From Aphrocallistes beatrix (Eukaryota > Porifera > Hexactinellida > Sceptrulophora > Aphrocallistidae), in assembly GCA_963281255.1 (NCBI GenBank), contig OY725501.1, positions 1,217,674 to 1,281,673 on the forward strand: a DNA stretch of 64,000 nucleotides, written 5' to 3'. A program made the position numbers and the translations under genes. This document shows positions 1-11,440 of this stretch, piece after piece. The notes under the pieces are model-generated. The model was not told the origin of the DNA. It ran no database searches and saw nothing but the letters and a program-made list of their open reading frames with translations. Within the stretch, counting starts at the first letter, position 1, and each line of letters opens with the position of its first letter.

Positions 1-234
1 TGCTTTATTTAATTTCATCTTGACTGTTTCAGGATCATCTAATAAATCAATCTTGGATGCAGAATCAGAAGAACTCATTTTGCTTCCACTTAATCCAGGA
101 ATCATTGGATTCATAAGATGAATGCGCTGCTTATATCCCATTTTTGGTAAATATTTCTCTGCAAAGGTAAATATCTTCCTCTGATCTATTCCACCAAATT
201 GTGCATCAACGTTAAGGTACTCTTCATCCAATGC
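1..234 (-). CDS. YARS1: Tyrosyl-tRNA synthetase, catalytic-core exon with KMSSS loop (partial, runs off left edge)
   Basis: This exon encodes the second half of the class I catalytic domain of cytoplasmic tyrosyl-tRNA synthetase, which charges tRNA-Tyr with tyrosine. On the minus strand it opens after an acceptor (TTTAATAG, 235-240) in the frame left by the previous exon. It reads [20 protein letters not shown] and later [13 protein letters not shown]; the KMSSS loop binds ATP and the tRNA end. The order and spacing match animal YARS1, and the frame is open to the window edge, so the anticodon-binding and EMAP-II-like parts lie outside. It is separated from the preceding exon by an 11.9-kb intron full of TEs. 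No frameshift or stop is seen, so the gene looks functional. Confidence 0.95.
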
Positions 235-1069
235 CTATTAAAGATTGATGAAGAAAATACAATTAAGGACTAATTAGTATATAGGAAATATAAAAACTAC
301 TGAAAAAATGAGGAAAATTTGGGAATAAGGATTCACATGACTTCGCAGAAAATTTATCTAAAAGTTAGGATATGATAAATATTAAATCGAAAAGAATCAT
401 ACAAGATTAATATTTCAAATCTTTAGATAATTAGTAAACGGATTTATATTAGTTATAAACAGTACATTGTGTTTTGTGAAATATAATATATATTTCACTG
501 ACACAAGAAGTTTATTAATTGTGTTTTCCGGCATCATGGTGGTTTCTGCAAATAAAATTAAAAATAGTGAGAAAAAATGCAGAGTAGAATTGAGCAAAGT
601 TTCATTTGGACTAATAGTAGATGTGTTTAAAATTTTTCATAATAAGGTTTTTGTAGAAAGTTCCAATTAGTATGATCATTTTAAAGGAAGAATTATATAA
701 AATCTTCATCTCAAAACAGTTAAACAAGTATAGCTTAAAAACAATTGAATATTGAGGAATTCTAATAATATACTAATATAAAGTTACATCTATTGACCTT
801 CTTTGGCTGTAGGAAAGGAAAAATACACCTTGAAATGTCTATATTATTAATAACAAGACGGCGTTGGCATGTTTAACTACTAATAGCAGGTTAATATAGA
901 AAAATATTGGACATTTTAAAACTGCATCAATCTTAGATTATATTAAAAGGTTCCAAATTTAAAATTTGTTTACATATGAAATTTGTTATTCTATACTAAA
1001 AAGAATTCTAGATGCCTAAAATAGTCTCCGTACAAAATGACCGATTGAATTTCTCAAAAGTGATCATCT
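235..1069. other. TyrRS intron, no recognised content
   Basis: AT-rich intron sequence next to the TyrRS exon. I see no coding signature, repeat family or RNA gene; the short open frames here lack family resemblance. Confidence 0.5.
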
Positions 1070-1070
1070 A

Positions 1071-2345
1071 CAGGGTGGCCCATAAGTTCTGTCCCAAGCT
1101 TTATTAAGTATAAAATTTCTTATACTCAAACAATATCAGTTACAAGCGCGCTTCGCTTGAATGCGCAGCGCGGCTGGCGGACACTTTGTGTCCGCCGGAG
1201 GCTCACTTCGGTCGCCTGGGGTCACATTGGTTAATTATAAGGGAGATAGCATCTCTAAATATGTCTGTCCTACTGTGATAATCGATCGATATCACTCGAA
1301 AAATCACCAAATTTGTCAATTTTAAAAATTTTGATGCGTAATGATGACGTAATAACAAAGTGATGAGCCATCATTTTTTGACGATAGTTGCAGCATATGT
1401 GAGGTATGTTAGTATACAGATTCTATTAAAATTTCAGCCTTCAATCACCTATAATGGCTGAGTTATGCTCGAATAACTCTGTTGCTTAACTTTTAAAAAT
1501 GTGACAATGACGTCATAATTCCATGATGAGTCGACAATTTGCTCTGAGCTCAGAACTTACTGGAGCCATAGCCAAAAAGCTCCCACATGCCAAAAATCAG
1601 CTTTCTGTGACTGGCAGTTTCTTCAATCAATTCGTTACATATATATATATAAATAAATATTAATCGAGTTTTAAAAGTAAGGATTATTGTCCTTAGAGAT
1701 TGTGTTTCGAATACTTTTAACGATTTAGAAAGATTTTTCGAGTCTGATACCTAGAACTGTGTTTGTACGGTGAGTTTGGTGAATAAAAAATGTGTCCTGG
1801 CTCGCAGCGAAAATCGCGAATCAGAGGCCACTGCTTTTCGAATTATCTTTCTAGAGTCTTCAAATTCTCGGAAAAAATAACTCTCACATTTTCCTCGAAC
1901 ACTCTAAATTTGTAGAAATATACGATGTGAAGATCAGTGCATTTTGAGGACAAATTGGATCAGATTTTTTTGTGCTGTGAAAAAAAGTGCCATTTAGGGA
2001 ATTTTGCAAAATATACCTAATTTGAACTGCGAATGAATAACTCTTTCTTACTATGTCTCAAAATGAATTCAGTGGATTCGTGAAATATTTGTATAGTGAA
2101 TGAAAGGTATCTGGTGTTAAATCGTCATGGAACATCGATTATGTAGACAATTTATACAGAAGCAGCGGGACCTGGTTTGCGATTTTCGCTGCGAGCCAGG
2201 ACACATTTTTTATTCACCAAACTCACCACACAAAACACAGTTCTAGGTCTCAGACTCGAAAAATCTTTTTAAATCGTTGAAAGTATTCGAATTACAATCT
2301 CTAAAGACCATAATAACTAAGACTGTTTGAGTATAAAAATTTTTT
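1071..2345. mobile_element. Foldback MITE of the CAGGGTG family, split by a Helitron-like unit
   Basis: It begins after TA with CAGGGTGGCCCATAAGTTCT. After the inserted unit (1143-1683) come two arms of about 150 bp (about 1684-1835 and 2175-2330), nearly perfect reverse complements; both contain the string TGTCCTGGCTCGCAGCGAAA, in opposite orientations. Related copies lie at 50572-51104 and 58575-58982. The terminal sequence and TA flank suggest a Tc1/mariner-type non-autonomous element. Confidence 0.65.
1143..1639 (+). repeat. Helitron-like unit, copy 1 (full)
   Basis: This is one of the fullest copies of the dominant ~480-bp repeat of the window. It opens CAAGCGCGCTTCGCTTG, has the GC-rich hairpin GGCGGACACTTTGTGTCCGCC, passes two ATGACG boxes, and closes CTTCAATCAATTCGTTACA before a TA microsatellite. 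Reverse orientation is called minus here. A companion motif (ATTAATCGAGTTTTAA...AAGGA) follows at 1659-1683. No coding capacity. Confidence 0.8.
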
Positions 2346-3240
2346 AAATTAAATCAATCATTTTGTAAAGCAGATACTTCTGCGTTACAAAGGTTAAGAA
2401 TATCTTTAAATATATTGAATATTTTTTTAGTAATGAAAAACAAAAATTTTAGGTTGGAATTTTTTGAAAAATTACTCTTCAGAATTATGCTATGAGTTGG
2501 GGATTTGGGTGAGAAATAATCTAAGAAGGGCACTTGGAAGGGTTTTCGGAATGGAATACCAAATTTCAATATTTTAGAAACGATTTAAATTTGGTGTTTC
2601 CACTATTTCCAAATTTTGAATCGGCTTGCGTCGTTCAATCTTGATTGAGCATATTGAACAACATTCACTTTTAAATATTTATTCCATTAAATATTAGTAT
2701 TTCGGATTTTGGAACAATTTGAAATACTAACCCATATAATCTTATTTTCTTTGTTTCTACGTTTTAGTACTTGCATCTTACATAGTTATTTCTCGAGTTT
2801 TGAGGATGGTGGTCAATCAAATTAATTATTAAAGTATAATGATGGCGAAAAAATATAATAATTAGATATTGATACTATACAAAATTTGATAAATGTTACT
2901 CAAGATTGTTTTTCATATTTCAAGGGTAAGCGAAATCTTCAAACCTCAATTTGTCCTGATCGATGAAATTCTATTTTATAATACAAATATATTGAGATCT
3001 AAATAGTAGTGACTTACATTTACAATGCATACCTTAGAACGGACTATTTGTGACTGAAAATCATTGGTTCAAGTTAAATTCTACTATAGAACGCCTTTTT
3101 CATGGTTAGTTTTTACCAGCCTCCATCATTCAAAAAGAACAAATCGAAACCGTCTCTCTTCCATGATGAGTTTCTATAACGATTGGGTCTCTTGTAACTA
3201 AATAATCTAAATTACTCATTCTAGGGGACTAAACCTATTC
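2346..3240. other. Intron, no recognised content
   Basis: AT-rich sequence without coding signature or repeat family that I can identify. Confidence 0.45.
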
Positions 3241-4320
3241 ATCTGTGACTTAATATCCATTTTGACTATATGGATGACTATGATACATGTAAATTCCTTG
3301 ACCTACTTTCGACGGTTGGTCTACACCAGAAAATGGTCACTGGCCCTACTGATAAGAAAGGGCATACTTTAGATATATATCTCCGATTACACGATTACAG
3401 AGAACAAATTACTGACATCAAGATTAACAGTTGTTTGCCATCTGATCATGCTACAGTTATATATTGAAAGGCCAAATTGATGAAGCCCTTTCCATCAAGG
3501 ATGACTATTACTGTTATGCAAATGCGAACAAAATCGTGCATGCCTACTATTTGTTGAAGGAGTATAGTGATGTAATTCGACTAGTTTATACAAGTATCAC
3601 GACTTTGTCCATAGTCGCAAAAAATCTCCCTTGGATAGATAGAGTAGCGCAGGGTTCAGTTATTGGTTTCAAGCTTTTTACATTGTATATTGGAGCTATG
3701 AGTTCAGTTCTCAATGCACATGGAGCTGACGGGATGATGCATGCCGATGGCATCCTACTATATGTTAGTTTGAACTGATCTACTGAGGGGAAGACGCAAA
3801 ATTCGTGAAAGCCCGCATAGCTGATTTACGATTCTGACTAATGAACAATAATCTGGAGCATGACACTGACAAAACCGAGGTTCTCCAATATAGGCGCCAA
3901 TTTTTGAAAATATAATAAGGGGCAAAGAGCAAGCGACGGTCAGGGGGGTCTGGGGGCTTTCCCTCCAGATAAATTTAAAATCTTAAATGCCCAAATATAT
4001 CGAAATCGAGTAAAACTAATGACAGGTCTCTTAATTCTGAGTAGAACTAATGACAGGTCTCTTAATTATGAGTAGAACTAATGCCAACTCCATAAATTCG
4101 AACTAATGACAGCTGCAGAAATTCGAACTAATGCATGCGCCCCTACAACATGGTCAACCGATAACAGAGATAAATGAACTCAATGGGTCCAGAATGCGGC
4201 AGCTCGTGTTGCATTTGGCGCATCCAGTCCTATAGCGCTATAATAATTCTCTGAGAACTACAGGGCCTGTATTGGAGCATGCGTGACCCACCGAACGCAG
4301 AATTTCTTGAATTGCAAATT
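3241..4320 (+). pseudogene. Non-LTR retrotransposon fragment (CR1/L2/jockey-like LINE)
   Basis: Broken remains of a LINE ORF2. First comes the end of an endonuclease domain (FLDLLSTVGLHQKMVTGPT, then LPSDHATV, 3270-3467). In another frame follow reverse-transcriptase pieces: AQGSVIGFKLFTLYI matches the palm PQGSVLGPLLF motif, and GMMHADGILLYVS matches the YADD box with the catalytic DD lost. Further on, CAATGGGTCCAGAATGCGGC (about 4178) encodes the QNAAARVAFGAS motif usual near LINE C-termini. Several stops and frameshifts show it is dead. About 3905-4140 looks like separate inserted material, with 33-bp direct repeats containing ACTAATGACAGGTCTCTTAA. Confidence 0.75.
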
Positions 4321-4321
4321 G

Positions 4322-4690
4322 TCATGTACAATGGTATGAGCGGTTCACGTTGACCCTGACCGCATTAGCTATCTCCACTAATGAAATATGAGGGTCTTCC
4401 TCAAGTAATTGGGAAACTTCGAGAACACATTTATCATTGGTTTCGGGAATCTGCCTCCCTGCTCTGGGCCTATCCTTTATCGGCTCTCTTCTCTCACGAA
4501 AACGTCGGGCACAGTCAACTATCCTGGAATATGGAAGAGGGATATCATTAAGAACTTTCACAAATCTTTGTGGATATCGGTTGGAGAAACTTGGAGTAGT
4601 GTACGAATATTTACAAAGGCTCGCTGCTCAATTTTGGAATCTGCCCTCGCGGAAGTCATAATAAATGCCACCATATAAAAATACCAAACA
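4322..4690 (-). pseudogene. Mariner-type transposase, N-terminal HTH fragment
   Basis: On the minus strand the frame reads CARRFRERREPIKDRPRAGR, then VSQLLEEDPHISLVEIANAV. This is the paired-like helix-turn-helix region with the GRP hinge typical of mariner/Tc1 transposases. An in-frame stop precedes it, and the catalytic D,D34D domain is absent, so it is a truncated remnant. Confidence 0.75.
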
Positions 4691-4816
4691 AACAATAGTC
4701 AACATTTATACCAAAATTGAAGCATAATGGAATACGTTTTAGCTGGTCCTACAGAATTATAGTTTAGGAAGAATACCAAAATTTCAGGATGAATCATTTA
4801 CTCGTTTCATCCAATA

Positions 4817-5296
4817 CAAGTGCGCTTCGCTTGCTTGCGCTGCGTGGCTGGCGGACACTCTGTGTCCGCCAGAGGCGCCCTTAGTGCGCCTAGGGTCACA
4901 TTGATTAATTGTAACGGAAACAACATCCCTAAATACGTCTGGCCAACTGTTATAATCGACATCGCACGAAAAATCACCAAATTTGGATATTTTTAAAATT
5001 TGGATGCGTAGTGATGACGCCACAACAGAGTGATGAGACATTATTTTTCTGATGATAGTTGCATCACGTGTATATATAAACATTTTATTAAAATTTCAGC
5101 CTTGTATCACTTAAAATGGCTGAGTTATGGTCGAAAAATTGAAATTTCAAAATATAAAAAAGTTGACGAAGACGTCATTATTCCATTATGAGTCAATATT
5201 TTCATCTGAGCTCAAAACTTAGTTGAGCCAAAAGAGCCCCAAATGCCAAAAGTTTGATTTCTGGCTTGCCAGTTTATTAAATCAATTCGTTACAGA
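4817..5296 (+). repeat. Helitron-like unit, copy 2 (full)
   Basis: Same family as 1143-1639, from CAAGTGCGCTTCGC to ATTCGTTACAGA, with hairpin GGCGGACACTCTGTGTCCGCC. It is followed by TATATATACTA and then a 35-bp truncated start of another copy (5308-5342). Confidence 0.8.
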
Positions 5297-5307
5297 TATA
5301 TATACTA

Positions 5308-5342
5308 CAAGCGTGCTTCGCTTGCTTGCGCTGCGCGGCTTG
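5308..5342 (+). repeat. Helitron-like unit, 5' stub
   Basis: Only the first 35 bases of the family (CAAGCGTGCTTCGCTTGC...), then unrelated sequence; truncated. Confidence 0.7.
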
Positions 5343-5394
5343 ATTTATAAATTGATTCAATATTTACATTTATAAAAATTAAATTCAGCGAGAA

Positions 5395-5560
5395 GAAGTT
5401 TGGGAACACTTACTGGAATGGACTAAAGCAGCTTACTCTTTTCTGGATACAACACCCTCTCTTAATCCTGTGGATTATGTGGACCATGTTCTATATGCAG
5501 CGGTACATATTATAATATACAGTGGACTTGTTCAATCCACCAAATCCGTTTAATTAGAAC
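5395..5560 (+). CDS. Possible exon, unidentified
   Basis: After a fair acceptor (AAATTAAATTCAG, about 5382-5391) the frame is open for about 55 codons. It reads with coding-like composition (EEVWEHLLEWTKAAY, then NPVDYVDHVLYAAVHI) to a stop near 5552. I do not recognise the protein. It lies in the TyrRS intron on the opposite strand, between Helitron-like units, so it could be part of a transposon or retrocopy. No start codon or donor is convincing. Confidence 0.25.
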
Positions 5561-5565
5561 TCGGG

Positions 5566-5895
5566 GAGATATGCTATTAAACCTTTAAATATTCATATTA
5601 GATGCAGGTCGTTGGAATCTCTTTTCTATCATGCAATATGCATAAACCCAAAGAAAATATGAACAATTGTTACCCTAGGACCAAGGTACATCTTATATTT
5701 TGTAAGTTATGTTCAGTCCGTGGTTGTACAAATCAGATCCGCTAGATTCTTTGGATCGCGCGTACGGACTTTACACGCCGTCCATGCCTTAAGGCATCTC
5801 CCATAATAGATAGATAGGAGCTGCACATAAAATAATAACTTCTTTCAATTTAATACTTATATGAGAAATATTTACTTTAATCTCTTATTTATAGA
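5566..5895. other. Intron, no recognised content
   Basis: Nothing identifiable in this stretch. Confidence 0.4.
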
Positions 5896-5951
5896 CAAGC
5901 GCGCTTCGCTTGCTTGCGCTGCGCGGCTTGCGGACACTGCGTGTCCGCAGA
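5896..5951 (+). repeat. Helitron-like unit, 5' fragment with hairpin
   Basis: Carries only the GC-rich start and a variant hairpin (TGCGGACACTGCGTGTCCGCA). The stem has compensating changes relative to the GGCGGACAC form. Confidence 0.7.
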
Positions 5952-6164
5952 TTTACCCAGTGGAAGCTTGGGGATATTAGAGAAACAATACGTCGCTTTC
6001 TTGTTTTATACTAAGTACGCTGGATTGTCATTTGTTTACGGTTACATTAATGAAATCAGAACTGTAGCAGAAATTTTGTTTCGTGATAAATATAATTTAC
6101 TTCGTATTAAGTCAACTAATCCTGTAAGCTCAATTTGAATACACAAAGTTCACATTGCTAAAGA

Positions 6165-6510
6165 TTATTATACTTAAATAATCAATTCCAGTCCATGTCA
6201 TTAAAAGTTATTTTATGATCGAATTGATTGATCGTAGCATATAACACACTTTAATTGTTGTTAACAATCAAATTATAGACTCAAAATAGCAGTATTCAAT
6301 CATTTATATTAAATAGAATCGTGTGAATGGCATTATAAAAGGCTGATAATTGATTGGTTCACATAAACCAATGAATTTCAATCATAAATAGTTATTTTGA
6401 TTGTATGCATAAGTCAATACTATTTTATTCCAATGTATTTGCATTATAAAATAATCGAATTTGATTGGTCAGGACATTTTGTCACCTATCTCGGCGAGGT
6501 GTGAACATTT
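6165..6510. repeat. Interspersed repeat R, copy 1
   Basis: About 345 bp nearly identical to 20957-21300, from TATACTTAAATAATCAATTC to CACCTATCTCGGCGAGGTGT. A truncated inverted piece is at 61541-61609. No coding content; probably a MITE or SINE-like repeat of unknown class. Confidence 0.75.
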
Positions 6511-6685
6511 CGCTTAGATCTTCGAACTTAATCCTAGATTCACCATTTTACACCTACATGCCAATTTTCGTATCTCTACGACTTGCCAATTCTTCAATCA
6601 ATTCGGACAAAAAAATAAAAATAAAATAAAAATCCTAGCATTTTAATATATAAGATATACACATACATATATATATATATATATA

Positions 6686-6775
6686 CAAGCGCGCTTCGCT
6701 TGCTTGCGCTGCGCGGCTTGCGGACACTATGTGTCCGCAGAGTCGCCATACGGGCGCCTGGAGTTACTCAATATA
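6686..6775 (+). repeat. Helitron-like unit, 5' fragment
   Basis: Begins CAAGCGCGCTTCGC after an (AT)n run, includes the hairpin TGCGGACACTATGTGTCCGCA, and ends where foldback element U1 begins. Confidence 0.7.
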
Positions 6776-6779
6776 ACCT

Positions 6780-7364
6780 ATTTTGGGAATTCTTTTTGAT
6801 ATCAATATTGTGGACAAAAGTTAACGAATAATTTCTCAAATAGATCCAAAAATATAATATTCGAAAACTACAGCACTATAAACCCCATGTCAACCGTTGA
6901 AGCTAGTCTAGCCGATTTTTAACTACGTAGTAACTTCATTTTTGTGATATTTGGGGTGGTTTTATACAAGCTAACAATCTACCTGTTCCGAGAAATTGGT
7001 GAAAACAGTTGGGACCAACCTTCATATGTAGTTGAAATTAATAATTACTGTTTTCACCAATATTGGAACCGGTAGATTTTAGGTCATTAAAAAGTATTTT
7101 AGCTTACATAAACCACCCCCAAATATCACAAAAATAAAGTTACTAGTTTATTTAAATATCAGAAGTACGCCTTTTACAACTTTTGGCCCCAACCCGGAAA
7201 TACCATTATAAATTAGAACGAAAGGGAGCCTACTTTGCGCGACCAATAAACCATCCTCAAATTGCATGAAAATTTTATGGTGAATACTTGGTGATCAATG
7301 TAAACTATTTGAGTGCGCATCTAAAGATCAAACTTTTGAATATTTTGGAGCACCCTAATATATA
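6780..7364. mobile_element. Foldback element U, copy 1 (degraded)
   Basis: Right end GGAGCACCCTA followed by ATATAT; the two halves are diverged reverse complements around 7020-7060 (GAAAACAGTTGGGACCA on one side, TTACTGTTTTCACCAATATT on the other). Related copies are at 14100-14745 and 24884-25560. Confidence 0.65.
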
Positions 7365-7369
7365 TTATA

Positions 7370-7666
7370 CAGTAGGTCCTGTATAATTGCCCAGGTTCTC
7401 TAATTGTCCACCTGTGAGAACTGTTATTATCCACCCATATCTTTCTATATCAAAATCTACCATATAATCTAGAAATACCAATTACTATATGATAGAACAC
7501 TATTACTACTACTTTTCTATGCAGAGGAAGTCCTCACTAATTGTCCTATATGGACAATTAGAGAGGACCAAACTACAAACAATATTTCTTATCGTTATAC
7601 TATATATATTATTTTTAAATCATTCACTTATAATGTATATTTGTATTATATTACTAGGACGTACTG
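7370..7666. mobile_element. Short pogo-like MITE
   Basis: Left end after TA reads CAGTAGGTCCTGTATAATTG; the right end reverse-complemented reads CAGTACGTCCTAGTAATA. Internal motifs (CTCTAATTGTCC and GGACAATTAGAG) repeat the subterminal sequence, as in pogo/Tigger relatives. The right TA is degenerate (AA). Confidence 0.5.
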
Positions 7667-7998
7667 AACCCTTTTTATATCTTATGAATAATCAATGTGT
7701 TAAAATGCTACCTAGGTAGTGAATAGTAAAAATGAAGGACTTCATTTTGAAATCTACACTTTCGAATTAGTCATGTTTGAACAAAACATAAACCTGATCC
7801 ACCATAGGTAGTGGTCAAAATGGGTGCATGTGGCATAAGGTGGCACTGATTGATAATTACAAAAAGTTGAATCAAAGTTGAATCCGATTAGCTGTATCTC
7901 AAACGGTTTAGAAGTAACCCTCTTCATGAATAGACCCATTTTAGTATTAATTGTATGGGAAAGAATCAAGTGTTGAAATACTTTTGTCCGGCTGGTGT
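7667..7998. mobile_element. Tc1-like MITE remnant
   Basis: The right end (GAAATACTTTTGTCCGGCTGGTGTA) matches the end of the intact Tc1-like MITE at 59664-60142; the left end is missing. Confidence 0.5.
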
Positions 7999-8006
7999 AT
8001 ATATAT

Positions 8007-9592
8007 TAGGGTGTCCCAAAAAAATCGAATTTTTGAAATGTTTATGAGAGACCCCTAAGAAGTTTCTATGTGTCATAAAATTATTGTGAAAAAAATTTCA
8101 GGTACCTATTTATGAAGTGATTTAGGGGTCCCGCAATGGCTTCGTTCTACCAAGTTACTTGGAGTCTCTAAGCTCTTGTCAGGAACTGGAAAAGAAACTG
8201 CCGACGCTGTTAAAGGACTTCTTGAGTCGTAGGATATAGGAACAGATACAGTTGGTGCTTGTTTTGATACAACAGCATCAAATACAGGTCACTATTCTGG
8301 TGCTTGTGTACCCCTGGAAAATTTGCTTGAACGGCCTCTTCTCTGGCTTGCTTGTCGGCACCACATCTTCGAAGTGCTTCTATCGGACGTGTTTACAGCG
8401 TGTATGGGCCCATAATCTGGTCCAGACATTCTATTATTCAAACACTTTCGATCTACATGGCCGAAATTACACCATCAACCCCAAGATACAAGTCCTCTCG
8501 TAGATGCTCCAACAGATGTTTTGCAGTTTCTTCGGACCACAATGGATGCCAAACATTCAAGGGAGGACTAACTTGAGTTAATCCATCTTGCTGCTAAAAT
8601 TGGCCTACCAGTTGTTTCATCTCTACGACAGCCTGGAGCTCTGAACAGAGCACGTTGGATGACCAAAGCTATCTACGCGTTGAAGATAGAGTTTCTCTTT
8701 CGGGGTAACGAGGAAGCACTGCATCTCATTGGACGACAATTACAAGGTCTTCAACGATTCAACCGATTTGTTATCCTAGTATACATCCAGTCGTGGTACT
8801 CGTGCCGCCTCGCTGTTGATACTGCATTCAACGATATCGCGCTGATTCATCGTTTACAGGAATATGACGACGTGGAGCTGAGTCGTGTCGGTTTGCGGAT
8901 GATGGTCAGACACTCTTGGTACCTTTCTCCGGAGTTGGCTTCGCTAGTGCTGCTCTCAAACCATGTACATAACGAGGTCAAAGTTTAACTTGTTGCAGGA
9001 ATGCAGCAAGATCGAGGCAGTCATCTTTTAACTAAGCTACCGGGCTCTCATAATGAACTTCATGCATCACTGTCATTTTAGAGGGTCAACGATTTGCTAG
9101 GCATCTGGCCTGTGTAAACGATGTTGCTGAACGTGGGATCCAGCTAATTCAACAGTTCAACAGAAGTTCAAAAGACGAGGCCCAAAAGCAATGCCTACTA
9201 CAAGTGGTAGAGCAGCATCGGAAATACTTCTGCACTACTCCAACTAGTTCTGAGCTAAATTTCATTTAATCAATTAATTATAAACAATGAATTACAAAAA
9301 TATTTTACTTCTCGAAAAAATTATAAATCGTACACTATGTACAGATAACAAATTTTTGATGGTAAATCTGAAATCTACATCGTCGATTCACCCAGGTTAG
9401 CCTTCTAAAGCAAATTTCTAGCAAAAAAATTTGAAATTTTCAAAATAAATAAAATTTACGAAGCCATTGCGGGACCCTAAATCACTTCATAAATACCTGA
9501 AATTTTTTCACAATCATTTTATGACACATAGAAACTTCTTAGGGGGTACCCCATAAACTTTTCAAAAATTCGATTTTTTTTGTGGCACCCTA
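8007..9592 (+). mobile_element. DNA transposon with ~135-bp terminal inverted repeats and decayed transposase-like ORF
   Basis: The left end after TA is GGGTGTCCCAAAAAAATCGA (8009 on). The right end is its reverse complement, running from about 9455 to CACCCTA at 9592. Each arm continues inwards through a shared run containing TTTAGGGTCCCGCAATGGCT or a close variant. Between them, 8150-9260 is a plus-strand reading broken by stops and frameshifts, but with coherent pieces: FDTTASNTGHYSGAC, LLWLACRHHI in a neighbouring frame, and the 109-codon run at 8659-8988 (GALNRARWMTKAIYALKIEF just upstream of and into it). I associate these motifs with a family of uncharacterised, probably RNase H-fold transposases of invertebrates; the family name is uncertain. 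A hAT MITE has inserted at its right end. Confidence 0.7.
8150..9260 (+). pseudogene. Decayed transposase-like gene
   Basis: Only the block 8659-8988 is open over more than 100 codons (EFLFRGNEEALHLI, RLAVDTAFNDIALI, YLSPELASLVLLS). The block at about 8165-8225 reads in one frame (GVSKLLSGTGKETADAVKG), and later blocks sit in other frames, so at least three frameshifts are present. It lies wholly inside the inverted repeats of 8007-9592 and is taken as that element's transposase. The catalytic residues are inferred, not demonstrated. Confidence 0.6.
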
Positions 9593-9595
9593 ATA

Positions 9596-9999
9596 CAGTG
9601 GTTCCCAAACTTTTTAGAATGATTCCCCCCTTTTGCAAGGTTTAATAGAGTATCTCCCCCATCTCAAAAGACATGAAATTTGTGGACTGAATAAATATAA
9701 TATTAAATTAGTTGTTTGTATGTTAATTAATAATATTGCTAATGAGATGGATGTGCTTGTTTGATTTTGTTCTTCACTATGTAGTCAATTCTTGGTGAAG
9801 TTGAACTAAGTGCAACTCTAATATCTGGCTCCACATTTAATAGGAAATAAATCACGACTCTAAGTCTGCATTGGTCGCATTGTACTATTTTCGAGTGAGT
9901 GGATGATCATACAATATAATATTTAGAAATTTAGTATTGAGATTTCTTAATCATATCATTCCCCCCCAGGGGGGAATTCCCCCAGTTTGGGAACCACTG
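9596..9999. mobile_element. Non-autonomous hAT element with perfect 8-bp target duplication
   Basis: Ends CAGTGGTTCCCAAACTTTTT and AGTTTGGGAACCACTG. The flanks 9588-9595 and 10000-10007 are both CCCTAATA, the 8-bp duplication expected of hAT. The duplicated site is the terminal CACCCTAATA of the transposon 8007-9592, so it inserted after that element. No coding. Confidence 0.92.
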
Positions 10000-10014
10000 C
10001 CCTAATATACTATA

Positions 10015-10320
10015 TCTGTAACGAATTGATTGAAGAAACTGCCAAGTACAGAAAGCTGATTTTTGGCATGTGGGTCTTTTGGCTATGGCGCCACTAAGTT
10101 CTGAGCTCAGAAGAAAATGTCGACGCATAATGGAATTATGACGTCATTGTCACCTTTTTATAATTAGAAATTTCAGTTTTTCGACTTTAACTCAGCTATT
10201 ATAGGTGATAGAAGGCTGAAATTTTAATAGAATGTGTATATTAATATTACTCACTTGTGATACAACTATCATCAAAAAATGATGACTCATCACTCTGTTA
10301 TGATTTCATCATTTTCATGA
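10015..10320 (-). repeat. Helitron-like unit, minus, truncated
   Basis: Begins TCTGTAACGAATTGATTGAA; stops near the TGATTTCATCATT box and lacks the GC-rich end. Confidence 0.75.
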
Positions 10321-10614
10321 TAAACCTAATTATACTCAAGAGTAAATTTCATCAGAGTACAAGTAAGATCACACTTAGATGTGTTGGATGCCAGAAAGAT
10401 TCCTTGTCTTCCTTTGATATTTACTAGTGTATAATAATCATAGATTACATAAATAAAACAATGAATTTTCATAACAGAATTTACTCAAGTCAAAACAATA
10501 TTGTCTCACAGGAGAGTGAGTAATTCAATGTTTTTTGCTTAAAATGAAATGTTTTATTTTTACTAGATCAATAATAAATAAATAGTTACCATTACTATTT
10601 TTAAACTTTCATTT
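10321..10614. other. Intron, no recognised content
   Basis: AT-rich; nothing identified. Confidence 0.4.
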
Positions 10615-11090
10615 TGTATTTGGTCAGCATAATGCTGGCAATTGCCTATCAAATACGATCGAATTTGAAGCCCTAGTTATTACGGTTTGCAGGATATGGC
10701 TCAAACTGATCAAAATGGTTTACCATAGCAACGCAGGAATGTAACAATATTCCATTGAAAAATTCTAAATTTTTCAAATCAACTAGAACTAATCTTAGTT
10801 GTCACAAAAATTATATCTTGATAACATTTAGAAGTAGGCTTAAAACAGCTTAGAAAATCGCCAAAATCGTGCTTAAAATGGAAATGATATGATAACTAAT
10901 CGAAATTTTGACAACGGATATATGTACTTTGATGCCATGTTTATATATGCTGGTAATACATTCTTAATGCTTATCCTACATGGTTAACGATTTTAGGCTA
11001 ATCGTGTATTAATCCATTCGGCTATTACCGCATCCTTGGTTATTTTACTGTGAGGCATTATTAGAGTAGGCTATTGCTTAATGTAATTTT
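10615..11090. repeat. Single arm of long inverted-repeat element P
   Basis: About 470 bp homologous to both arms of the element at 31250-34112; for example TATGGCTCAAACTGATCAAA, AACATTTAGAAGTAGGCTTA and ATGCCATGTTTATATATGCT recur there. Here only one arm is present, with no palindrome partner. Confidence 0.75.
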
Positions 11091-11273
11091 TAAGTTTGAT
11101 CCTAATTCTAAGTGAATAGTTTAAGTTTGGTACTAAGATCGATCTTGAGATTAAAGATCGGTCTTAGTGTTTAGAATCTTATGGAATACAGTGCTGAGGT
11201 TTTATGAGCGTAGATTCCAAACATTTTATTTTCAAAATGTATAAAAAATTTCCGTTTACTTTTTTTAGAATAC

Positions 11274-11440
11274 ATGCGCGGCTCGTTTGCTTGCGCTGCG
11301 CGGATGGCGGACAATTTGTGTCCGCCTGAAGCGTCCTATTAATTTAAAGGGAGAGAACATCTCTAAATACGCCTGTCCTACTTACGTATATAATCGATAT
11401 CGCACGAAAAATCAACAACTTTGTCAATTTAAGAAAAAAA
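11274..11440 (+). repeat. Helitron-like unit, truncated
   Basis: GC-rich start (degenerate) and hairpin GGCGGACAATTTGTGTCCGCC; ends soon after the ATCGCACGAAAAATCA box. Confidence 0.7.
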
